Positions 1-5,852 of a stretch of 6,393 nt of DNA are shown here, piece by piece. Origin of the DNA: Candidatus Eiseniibacteriota bacterium (GTDB lineage: Bacteria; Eisenbacteria; RBG-16-71-46; JAGVPR01). Made by a program: the position numbers and the translations under genes. The stretch covers positions 1 to 6,393 of the forward strand of contig JAGVPR010000358.1 of NCBI GenBank assembly GCA_020052115.1. Direction: 5' to 3'. How positions within the stretch are numbered: the first letter of the stretch is position 1; the number at the start of each line of letters is the position of its first letter. Under the pieces are notes generated by a model. It ran no database searches, was not told where the DNA came from, and saw nothing but the letters and a program-made list of their open reading frames with translations.

Positions 1-100
1 GGCCGCCGTTCGCGCGTTCACGAGCCGGCCCGGCGCGCGCCGTCTGCTCCCGTCTCAGCTTCGAGAGCGCGTCCCTGAGAGCATCGCTCGCGCCGTTCAT
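1..100 (-). CDS. N-terminal fragment of the gene after mrfA, possibly mrfB/yprB (partial)
   Basis: An ORF opens with ATG at 98-100 and stays open to the window edge, giving 33 residues that begin MNGASDALRDALSKLRREQ. Its ATG overlaps the TGA of the helicase gene (97-99) in an ATGA arrangement, typical of translational coupling. No strong Shine-Dalgarno lies just upstream, which also fits coupling. The visible residues form a charged, probably helical N terminus with no recognisable domain. In Bacillus subtilis and many other bacteria the yprA/mrfA helicase gene is followed by yprB/mrfB, an RNase H-like (DEDD-type) exonuclease, and position alone suggests that identity here. The catalytic part would lie outside the window, so the name is inference. 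The reading frame is moderately secure because of the exact overlap. Confidence 0.55.
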   Translation of the reverse strand, partial: MNGASDALRDALSKLRREQTARAGPARERANGG

Positions 101-2463
101 GGCCGGCCGACGAGCGCCTCGAGAAGAAGCCGAGTCGTTGCCTTGTCGGGGATCGGCCACCCCCCCCAGAGATCCGGGTCCTGCTGCTGCGCCGGCCGCA
201 GGATCGGAAGTCCGACGCACGACGGGCATCCGCCGTCGCAGGGGCAGTCGGCCAGGAGCGCGAGGCAGCCCCGCAGCACTTCCTCGAAGCGCTCGTACGC
301 TTTCTCGGCAAAGCCGATCCCGCCGGTGTAACGGTCGAAGATGAAGATCGCGGGGCGGCCGAGGTTCTTCGAGTCAATGATGCCGCCGAGATCGCTCTTC
401 TCCCCCATGACGTAGAGAGGGAGCAGGTTGACGAGAAGGTTCCGAAGCCCGGAGAGCCCCTCCCAGGGGTTTCGCCCGGCGCCGCGAATCGCGGCGAGCG
501 CGCGCTCCGACGGCGAGAACCAGAGGCTCTGCGTCGGCAGCGTCAGGACCGGCAGGTCGAGCTTCGTGTAGCCGATCGAATCGAGATGCAGGAACTGGAT
601 CTTCTTGAACCCCACCGTCTGCCAGGTCGCCGTGGCCTCGCCGAGGAAGACAGTCTCACCGCCCCATGCCTTGCGCTCACGCTCGCGATCCAGGCGGATG
701 TGGCTGTCGAGCACCGGCTGCGTGTAGTAATCCACCTCGCGCCGCTCCACAATCGCGATCTTGTTGACGAGATCCAGTTCGCGGACGAAGTACGTCTCGC
801 CCTCGTGCAGGTACACCGCTTCGGGATAGACCAGCTCGAGCCCGCTGATGGCGTCCACGTTTCCGATCGCGCGGTTCTTCGCGTCCTTCGGCGCGCCCGC
901 CTCCACCGCGAGGATCGTGTAGGTGTCGTTCGAGATCGTGCGCAGATCCACGGAACGCGAGGGGAAGTCGGTCGAGCACCAGTAGCGAAGCCCGTCCAGG
1001 TTCTTGAGCTTGCCGTCGTTCTCGAGGATCCGCCCGACCGGCGTGGCGAGCGTGCCGAAGAGCGCCTCGTCGCCTTCGGAGAGCGGCAGCTCGAAGGCGG
1101 CGCAGGCGAGCTGCCCGGCGAGCACGTAGGGATTCTCGGGATCGAGCACGGCGTCCTCGGGAGACTGGCCGAAGAAGTAGCGCGGGTGGCGCATGAGGTA
1201 CTGATCCACCGGATCGCTGTAGCCGACGACAATCGCGATGGCCTCGCGCCCGGAACGCCCGGCGCGGCCCGCCTGCTGCCAGGCGCTTGCGATCGAGGGC
1301 GGGAAGCCGACGAGAATCGAGGCGTCGAGGCCGCCGACGTCAATTCCAAGCTCGAGCGCGTTCGTGCTCACGACACCCAGCAGCTCTCCCGAGAAGAGAC
1401 GGCGCTCGATCTCGCGCCGGTCGGCCGGGAGATAGCCGCCGCGATAGGGCGCGAGCCGGCTCGCGAGCCCGCCGCCTCGGCGGGCGAGTTCTTCGCGGGC
1501 GTAGCGATAGATCAACTCCGCCACCACACGCGATTTCGTGAAGGCGATCGTCTGGACCCCCTTCTCGACGAGCCGCACGATAAGTTCCTTCGCCTCGACG
1601 TTGGCGCTGCGGCGCTCGATGCGGCCGGCGTCGAGGAATCCCGGGTTCCAGAAGACGAAGAGCCGAGGGCCGCGCGGTGAGCCGTCCTCGTCCACGAGCG
1701 TGACCGGCTCGCCGATGAGCGTCTCCGCGAGGTCGAGCGGGTTTCCGATCGTCGCGGAGGAGCAGAGGAAGCGCGGCCGCGCGCCGTAGTGGGCAGCGAT
1801 CCGCCGTAGCCGTCGAAGCACGTTCGCCACTTGGCTTCCGAAGATCCCACGATAGGCATGAATCTCGTCCACGACGACGTATCGCAGATCCGAGAAGAAC
1901 CGCGCCCACTTCGCGTGATACGGGAGGATCCCCGCGTGCAGCATGTCGGGGTTCGTGAGGATGAGGTTGCCCGAGCCGCGGAGCTTTCGACGCGCATGCG
2001 GGCTCGTGTCGCCGTCGTATGTGCCGGCGACCGCGCGCTCGGCCAGGGGCCCGGCCGCGGCCGTCAGGCGCTGTAGTCCCTTCATTTGATCCTGCGCGAG
2101 CGCCTTCGTGGGGAAGAGATAGAACGCCTTCGCCTTCGGATCCGCCAGGAGTGTCTCGAGGATCGGCAGGTTGTAGGCGAGCGTCTTCCCGCTGGCGGTG
2201 CCCGTGACGACGACCACGTTCTCGCCGCGGCGGGAGGCCTCGATCGCGCGCGCCTGGTGGGTGTAGAGCGACTCGATCCCTTCCGCGGCCAGGGCGTCCG
2301 TGAGCACGGGCGGAAGAGGCGGGTCGAGCGGGCGATGCCGAGCCGGGCGGGCCGGGAGCCTCTCGACGTGCACGATCTGGCCGTCGTAGCGCTCGCCGGC
2401 GCGAAGCTCCTCGAGAATGGAGTGCAGCGGTGAGGTTTCCGCGGGGGCTTCGGGTCGCGTCAT
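97..2463 (-). CDS. mrfA: DEAD/DEAH-box helicase with DUF1998-type four-cysteine cluster (MrfA/YprA family)
   Basis: This 788-residue protein is a superfamily 2 ATP-dependent helicase of the MrfA/YprA type. In B. subtilis that protein acts with the nuclease MrfB in a UvrABC-independent pathway for mitomycin C damage. Visible motifs, numbered from the ATG: Q-motif-like LYTHQ (66-70), Walker A TGTASGKT (87-94), DEIH (199-202), SSAT (235-238), and motif VI QQAGRAGRSG (396-405). The C-terminal region carries C740-x-C742-x3-C746-x2-C749, the cysteine cluster expected of the DUF1998/MrfA zinc-binding domain. Length is normal for the family and the frame is unbroken. I chose ATG at 2463 because AAGGGGTGA lies just upstream. 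A GTG at 2484 in the same frame would add seven residues and overlap the DUF72 gene. The gap to the DUF72 stop is only 4 nt, so co-translation is likely. The family call is secure; the exact MrfA function is inferred. Confidence 0.9.
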   Translation of the reverse strand: MTRPEAPAETSPLHSILEELRAGERYDGQIVHVERLPARPARHRPLDPPLPPVLTDALAAEGIESLYTHQARAIEASRRGENVVVVTGTASGKTLAYNLPILETLLADPKAKAFYLFPTKALAQDQMKGLQRLTAAAGPLAERAVAGTYDGDTSPHARRKLRGSGNLILTNPDMLHAGILPYHAKWARFFSDLRYVVVDEIHAYRGIFGSQVANVLRRLRRIAAHYGARPRFLCSSATIGNPLDLAETLIGEPVTLVDEDGSPRGPRLFVFWNPGFLDAGRIERRSANVEAKELIVRLVEKGVQTIAFTKSRVVAELIYRYAREELARRGGGLASRLAPYRGGYLPADRREIERRLFSGELLGVVSTNALELGIDVGGLDASILVGFPPSIASAWQQAGRAGRSGREAIAIVVGYSDPVDQYLMRHPRYFFGQSPEDAVLDPENPYVLAGQLACAAFELPLSEGDEALFGTLATPVGRILENDGKLKNLDGLRYWCSTDFPSRSVDLRTISNDTYTILAVEAGAPKDAKNRAIGNVDAISGLELVYPEAVYLHEGETYFVRELDLVNKIAIVERREVDYYTQPVLDSHIRLDRERERKAWGGETVFLGEATATWQTVGFKKIQFLHLDSIGYTKLDLPVLTLPTQSLWFSPSERALAAIRGAGRNPWEGLSGLRNLLVNLLPLYVMGEKSDLGGIIDSKNLGRPAIFIFDRYTGGIGFAEKAYERFEEVLRGCLALLADCPCDGGCPSCVGLPILRPAQQQDPDLWGGWPIPDKATTRLLLEALVGRP

Positions 2464-2467
2464 CGGG

Positions 2468-3259
2468 TCACCCCTTTCCCGCACCGAGGTCTAGTTCCAT
2501 AAGCCGCTCGAGCATGCGCGCGCCCTGGATCGCGCGCCCGGCATGGCAGTTGTTGAAGAAGACGTAGGTCTTCGATGTGTCCGCCTCGAGGGTGCGGATC
2601 TTGTCGGTCCACTCGCGAATCTCGTCTTCGTTGTAGAGGTAGTCGTAGCGATCGCCCCCGCCGCCGCGCCCCCACCAGTCCTTCGCGTTCCGGCCGTGGA
2701 AGCGCACGTAACCGATCCCGGTTGTCTTGTGAACGACCGGAGGCACAAGCCCAGGGAGCTGCGGTTCGTCCACCGCGACATAGCCCAGTTCGAGGCGGCG
2801 AAGGAGCGCGATCACCTCTTCGTTGATCCATGAGATGTGGCGGAACTCGATGAAGAGCGGGTCGGCGGGGAAGCGTTCGCGAAGGAACGCCAGGTGGTCT
2901 CGGTTCTTGGGCGAGTCCTTGAATCCCCAAGGGAACTGGGCGATGAGGCCGCCGAACTTGCCGGGGTCCTTGAGCGGGCGGAGGATCTCGCGGAACTGGT
3001 CGTAGATCGCCATGTCGCGCGAGGATTCGTGCGTCATCGCCTGGTTGAGCTTCACCACGAACTCGAAACGCTCCGGCGTCTTTCGCTCCATCTGATAGAG
3101 CACCGAGGGGCTGGGGATGCGGTAGTAGGTGGAGTTCACCTCGACGGCGGGGAAGCGCTCGGCGTAGAAGGTGAGGAAGTCGCCCTTGCGAAGGCCCGCC
3201 GGGTAGAACGGGCCGACCCAGTCGTCGAAGGAGTATCCCGAGGTGCCGAGCAGGATCAT
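2468..3259 (-). CDS. DUF72 family (YecE-type) TIM-barrel protein
   Basis: This 263-residue protein matches the DUF72/YecE family in length and in its conserved motifs. It starts with MILLGTSGYSFDDW (family G-T-S-G-[YF]...W), followed by VEVNSTYY (39-46), FIEFRHISW (136-144), AVDEPQ (162-167), YVRFHGRN (184-191) and FFNNCHAG (234-241). These are the conserved polar positions at the strand ends of the predicted TIM barrel. The biochemical function of the family is not established. The ATG at 3259 has only a weak purine-rich site upstream (GGGAA). The gene lies 71 nt after dinB and 4 nt before the mrfA start, which places it within a DNA-damage gene set. The protein has no signal peptide or membrane segment, so it is probably cytoplasmic. 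It appears complete. Confidence 0.9.
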   Translation of the reverse strand: MILLGTSGYSFDDWVGPFYPAGLRKGDFLTFYAERFPAVEVNSTYYRIPSPSVLYQMERKTPERFEFVVKLNQAMTHESSRDMAIYDQFREILRPLKDPGKFGGLIAQFPWGFKDSPKNRDHLAFLRERFPADPLFIEFRHISWINEEVIALLRRLELGYVAVDEPQLPGLVPPVVHKTTGIGYVRFHGRNAKDWWGRGGGGDRYDYLYNEDEIREWTDKIRTLEADTSKTYVFFNNCHAGRAIQGARMLERLMELDLGAGKG

Positions 3260-3330
3260 GGGTTTCCCACGCCGAGAGCGCTGCGCCGCGGCCTCCCGCG
3301 GGGCGCCACCGCCCTGCGCGGGCGAGCGCT

Positions 3331-4515
3331 TCAGGCCGGATCGTAACGCATCTGGGCGGCCTTACACAGGATGCTCTCTCCGAATCGATCCTTGAGTGCG
3401 TCCACCGCCCTCACTGCGATCTTCCTGCGATCCTCCGTTTCGAAGAGCGCCGGTTCCTCCTCCTTCGGCTCCCCGTGAACCAACTCAGCCGCCGAGACGC
3501 CGATCAGCCGCAGCGGAGTCCCCGGCCAGTTACCGAGGAAGAGTTCCCTTGCGATCCTGAAGATCCCTTCGGAGTCGTTCGTGAGGCCGTTCAGTGCGCG
3601 CTGCCGGGTGATCGTCTTGAAGTCCGAGAAGCGAATCTTCACGACGACGATGCGTCCGCGATAGTCCTCCTTCCGGAGATCGCGCCCCACCTCCTCGCAC
3701 AGCGAGAGCAGCGTCCGAAGGAGGCTCTCGCGGTCTTCCTCGTCGTGGTCGAGCGTGATCTCGTGGCCGAGCGATTTCTGGGGCGCCTCTTCGTAGTAAG
3801 GTGTCACTGGCGAGCAGTCTATTCCGTTCGCGATCTGCTTGAGCGCTTCGCCGTTGACCCCGAAGGCGGCTCGCAGGCGGTTCACCGGACAGACGGCAAG
3901 CTCGCGCACCGTCTCGATGCCGAGAGTCCGGAGCGCGGCCGCGGTCTTTTCGCCGACCCCGAAGAGGGTGTCGGTCGGCTTGGTCCAGAAGAGGCGGCGG
4001 AACGAGTCCGCGTCGAGCATCGTGAGCCCGTCCGGCTTCTTCACCCCGGAGGCCATCTTCGCGAGGTAACGGTTCGGCGCCACGCCGATCGAACAGGTGA
4101 GGGAGAGTTGCGCGCGGATCTCGTCCTTGATCTCGCGGCCCGTTTCCATCCCCTCTTCGAGCGCCATCCCCCCGTCCATCTCGATGAACGCCTCATCTAT
4201 CGAGTACGGTTCCACCCGAGGGCTCTTCGTTTTCACGATGCGGAGCACCTGGCCTGAGATATAGACGTACTTGTGCGGGTTGCCTTCGATGAAGATCGCT
4301 TGCGGGCAGCGGTAGTACGCCTCCGCGAGCGACATGCCGGACCGCACTCCGAAGCGGCGCGCTTCATACGAGGCGGTGGAGACCACGCCCCGGCGCGACG
4401 GGTCGCCTCCGACGATCAGCGGTTTCCCTTTGTAGCGTTCGTTCATCGTCGCCTCGACTGCCGCGAAGAACGCGTCCATGTCTATGTGCAGGATGCACCG
4501 GCGGGCCATCTCCAT
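3331..4515 (-). CDS. dinB: DNA polymerase IV (Y-family translesion polymerase)
   Basis: DinB performs error-prone synthesis across damaged template bases. The 394-residue protein shows the Y-family order. The first catalytic block is HIDMDAFFAAVE, with metal ligand D12 and steric-gate F17. SIDEAF follows at 105-110, with catalytic D107 and E108. Also visible are the conserved TCSIGVAPNRYLAKMAS (140-156), an HhH segment LFGVGEKTAAALRTLGI (184-200), and a little-finger domain at about 245-345. The C-terminal tail has a clamp-binding-like EPALF (354-358), where glutamate replaces the usual leading glutamine. I chose ATG at 4515 because GGGAGGAG lies 5 nt upstream; an in-frame GTG at 4551 would add 12 residues unlike the family N terminus. 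It follows the small 83-residue gene by 54 nt and precedes the DUF72 gene by 71 nt, downstream of lexA, so SOS control is expected. All catalytic residues are present. Confidence 0.96.
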   Translation of the reverse strand: MEMARRCILHIDMDAFFAAVEATMNERYKGKPLIVGGDPSRRGVVSTASYEARRFGVRSGMSLAEAYYRCPQAIFIEGNPHKYVYISGQVLRIVKTKSPRVEPYSIDEAFIEMDGGMALEEGMETGREIKDEIRAQLSLTCSIGVAPNRYLAKMASGVKKPDGLTMLDADSFRRLFWTKPTDTLFGVGEKTAAALRTLGIETVRELAVCPVNRLRAAFGVNGEALKQIANGIDCSPVTPYYEEAPQKSLGHEITLDHDEEDRESLLRTLLSLCEEVGRDLRKEDYRGRIVVVKIRFSDFKTITRQRALNGLTNDSEGIFRIARELFLGNWPGTPLRLIGVSAAELVHGEPKEEEPALFETEDRRKIAVRAVDALKDRFGESILCKAAQMRYDPA

Positions 4516-4528
4516 GTCGTCTCCTCCC

Positions 4529-4580
4529 GCGCGCCTCTTGTCGGCGCGCACCGCACTTCCTTCGCGGGATCAGCCCGCGA
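4529..4580 (-). other. Two tandem hairpins between the 83-aa gene and dinB
   Basis: Two perfect inverted repeats fill the gap. TCGCGGG (4562-4568) pairs with CCCGCGA (4574-4580) around a 5-nt loop; this stem spans the stop codon of the small gene. GCGCGCC (4529-4535) pairs with GGCGCGC (4543-4549) around a 7-nt loop and ends directly at the dinB Shine-Dalgarno GGGAGGAG. Neither is followed by a U tract in the direction of transcription, so they are not intrinsic terminators. They could protect the mRNA or modulate dinB translation. GC-rich sequence forms such stems by chance fairly often. Confidence 0.4.
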
Positions 4581-4821
4581 GCCAGACGCGGCTCAACTGC
4601 CAGGCCAGCTTTCGGGTGTGGTACGACAGCTCGTAGTAGTCGGAGTTATCGCCGAGGACCGAGAAGTAGTAGATCCGGTCGCGGCCGTCGTTCACGGACC
4701 AGTCGCCCGTGACCTTGCGGACCTGGATGACCCGGTTCTTCCAGCGGAAGCGGAGCGGCTGCAGGCCGCCGCCGCGGAAGAGTCCGAGAACCTCGATCGG
4801 TTCCTCGATGGATTCGATCAT
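4570..4821 (-). CDS. Small beta-rich protein upstream of dinB, DUF6504-like
   Basis: This 83-residue protein starts MIESIEEPIEVLGLF and ends in SRVWLAG. It is rich in aromatic and basic residues (W27, W41, W74, W80, repeated Tyr and Arg), with alternating hydrophobic stretches such as RVIQVRKV and YYFSVLG that suggest a compact beta fold. It has no signal peptide, membrane segment or catalytic motif. The pattern of an N-terminal E-P-[IL]-E-V, a W/G-R-x-[YI]-x-V strand and a C-terminal L-x-R-V resembles small DUF6504-type proteins that I recall beside Y-family polymerase genes; this assignment comes from memory and is tentative. I chose ATG at 4821 because GGAAGGTGA lies 8 nt upstream. A GTG at 4833 would overlap that ribosome-binding site. 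It sits 54 nt before dinB, so an accessory role for the polymerase is possible but unproven. Confidence 0.75.
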   Translation of the reverse strand: MIESIEEPIEVLGLFRGGGLQPLRFRWKNRVIQVRKVTGDWSVNDGRDRIYYFSVLGDNSDYYELSYHTRKLAWQLSRVWLAG

Positions 4822-4864
4822 CGGTACGCTCACCTTCCCGCCGCGACCCGGTCAGAGATGACGT

Positions 4865-4923
4865 CCCCCGGCCGGCTGCCGTGCGGAGGGGTCATGGACC
4901 CATGACACGCGGCCGGCCGGGGG
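4865..4923 (-). other. Long GC-rich hairpin with nested palindrome between lexA and the dinB unit
   Basis: CCCCCGGCCGG (4865-4875) is a perfect inverted repeat of CCGGCCGGGGG (4913-4923). One more G-C pair, a G-U wobble and two further pairs extend the stem inward. Inside lies a second palindrome, GTCATGG-AC-CCATGAC (4891-4906), with 7-bp arms. It begins 10 nt past the lexA stop and ends 43 nt before the next start codon. No T run follows on the minus strand, so it is not a canonical intrinsic terminator. It may act as a partial terminator, a processing site or, for the inner 16 bp, a protein-binding site. Confidence 0.6.
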
Positions 4924-4933
4924 CCGAAGGCCG

Positions 4934-5557
4934 TTATGCGTAGTGCCGGACGAGAGCGATCACGCGCCCGAGCAGACGGACCTCGCGGTCCGTCGCCTCG
5001 AGCGGGATCGGCTCGTAGGCGTCGTTCTCCGGATCGAGGAAATATCGGCCACGGCGGCGGGCGAGACGCTTCACGGTCGCCTCGTCGCCGAGGAGTGCGA
5101 CGACGATCTCGCCCGGCTGCGCGTCACGTTGCGGGCGAACGAGGACGAGATCGCCGTCGAGTATCCCTGCGCCGGTCATGCTGTCGCCGCGCACGCGCAG
5201 AGCGAAGTGCCCCTTGCCGGGGGCCATGGAGGGATCGAGAAGGATGTGGTCCTCGATGTTTTCCTCGGCGAGCAGCGGGGCGCCCGCGGCCACGCGGCCG
5301 ACGATGGGGACCGACACCGGCCGCATGGCCGGAGCGATGCCGGGTCCCGTGACGACCTCGATGCCGCGCGAGATGCGGTCCTGGCGGCGGATGTAGCCGC
5401 GGCGCTCGAGCAGATCGAGGTAGTAGCGAACGCCGTTCGTCGAAGCGATGCCGAAGGCCAGGCCGATCTCGCGGATCGTCGGAGAGGAACCGCGCTGAAG
5501 AATGGCCTCGCGGATGAAATCGAGGATCTCTCGCTCACGGCCTTCCGGGTTCTTCAT
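4934..5557 (-). CDS. lexA: LexA repressor (SOS regulator, S24 self-cleaving)
   Basis: LexA represses DNA-damage genes and cleaves itself when activated RecA appears. The 207-residue product has an N-terminal winged helix (about 1-70, with SPTIREIGLAFGIASTNG forming the helix-turn-helix) and a C-terminal S24 peptidase-like domain. The cleavage site A91-G92 lies in GRVAAGAP. The catalytic serine is S126 in GDSM and the lysine is K163 in ATVKRL. All three sit at a constant +7 offset from E. coli LexA (A84-G85, S119, K156), and the first 45 residues align with E. coli without gaps. That alignment and the upstream GGAGGGACGG support ATG at 5557 over the ATG at 5584, which lacks a ribosome-binding site. 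Recognition-helix positions 42, 44 and 45 are G, R and Y, unlike E. coli A, E, E. A palindromic operator lies in its own promoter. Confidence 0.97.
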   Translation of the reverse strand: MKNPEGREREILDFIREAILQRGSSPTIREIGLAFGIASTNGVRYYLDLLERRGYIRRQDRISRGIEVVTGPGIAPAMRPVSVPIVGRVAAGAPLLAEENIEDHILLDPSMAPGKGHFALRVRGDSMTGAGILDGDLVLVRPQRDAQPGEIVVALLGDEATVKRLARRRGRYFLDPENDAYEPIPLEATDREVRLLGRVIALVRHYA

Positions 5558-5688
5558 CCGTCCCTCCGCGGGCCGTCCGACCATCGCTTCGAAGTGCCTG
5601 GAATCCCGCGCGGGGGCCGCTTCGGCGCGGCGCCTCTCCCTCGGGGCGTCGTCCGTCGCGGCGCGCCCGCTGCGGGGTTCTCGTTCAT
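5554..5688 (-). CDS. Possible 44-codon leader ORF overlapping the lexA start
   Basis: An ATG at 5686-5688 opens a 44-codon frame that ends in TGA at 5554-5556, overlapping the lexA ATG (5555-5557) as ATGA. The ATG lies 9 nt beyond the -10 hexamer, close to the expected transcription start, so a leaderless or near-leaderless message is possible. No Shine-Dalgarno precedes it. The peptide is rich in Pro, Arg, Gly and Ala with no recognisable domain, as expected of chance translation in GC-rich DNA. I list it because of the exact overlap and the otherwise unexplained long lexA leader; it may well not be a gene. Confidence 0.25.
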   Translation of the reverse strand: MNENPAAGAPRRTTPRGRGAAPKRPPRGIPGTSKRWSDGPRRDG

Positions 5689-5697
5689 CACAACGGC

Positions 5698-5726
5698 AGC
5701 TTACTGCACATATGTGCAGTTGTCAA
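5698..5726 (-). promoter_or_regulatory. lexA promoter (-35 TTGACA, -10 TAAGCT)
   Basis: On the minus strand a perfect TTGACA (plus-strand 5721-5726) is followed after exactly 17 nt by TAAGCT (5698-5703), which matches TATAAT at three of six positions. An A/T-rich tract, AATTTTTATT (5737-5746), lies just upstream of the -35 box at the usual UP-element distance and stands out in this GC-rich DNA. Transcription would start near 5688-5692, leaving about 130 nt of leader before the lexA ATG. No other promoter this good is visible upstream of the downstream genes. Confidence 0.75.
5703..5720. promoter_or_regulatory. LexA operator (SOS box), perfect 18-bp palindrome
   Basis: ACTGCACATATGTGCAGT is identical to its reverse complement. 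It occupies the whole spacer of the lexA promoter and the first base of the -10, so bound repressor would block RNA polymerase. The core fits TGC-N-C-N4-GTGCA, which I recall as the Fibrobacter LexA motif. It also keeps the spacing of the E. coli box, as CTGC-N8-GCAG in place of CTGT-N8-ACAG. Palindromy and placement are seen directly; binding by this LexA is inferred. Confidence 0.85.
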
Positions 5727-5772
5727 GCGAGGAGGGAATAAAAATTGGAACGGGTTGAAGATGTGGGAGTTA

Positions 5773-5852
5773 GCGCTGAGAAATCCCGGGCGCCCGAGAG
5801 CGAAACGAGACCGCGGGGGCATGGAGAGGGCTCCCGCCGGGCCTCTCAGCGC
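5773..5852. repeat. Inverted repeats at the 3' end of the upstream gene
   Basis: GCGCTGAGA (5773-5781) is a perfect inverted repeat of TCTCAGCGC (5844-5852), separated by 62 nt. Inside lie the palindrome CGGGCGCCCG and a competing stem GAGAGG (5824-5829) / CCTCTC (5842-5847). The right-hand arm overlaps the stop codon of the upstream gene (5846-5848), so the elements may form its transcript end. No U tract directly follows a stem, so this is not a standard intrinsic terminator. Confidence 0.35.

Noticed and set aside
586..1680. Long plus-strand open frame of 364 codons inside the helicase gene
   Set aside because: It is antisense to mrfA, whose frame carries all helicase motifs; long antisense frames are common in GC-rich coding DNA. 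No domain is recognisable.
3283..3306. GC-rich imperfect hairpin in the dinB-DUF72 gap as a terminator
   Set aside because: The stem has a 2-nt bulge and no U tract follows; such pairing is expected by chance in this composition, so no termination is claimed.
3475..4257. Plus-strand open frame of 260 codons inside dinB
   Set aside because: It is antisense to a fully intact DinB, and its translation has no recognisable domain.
4486..4498. GTGCA-GGA-TGCAC inverted repeat near the dinB start, resembling LexA half-sites
   Set aside because: The half-sites point the wrong way (GTGCA then TGCAC) with the wrong spacing, and the sequence encodes the conserved catalytic block of DinB.
5557..5584. 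Upstream ATG at 5584 as the lexA start
   Set aside because: It has no ribosome-binding site, while ATG at 5557 has GGAGGG and gives an N terminus aligning without gaps to E. coli LexA.
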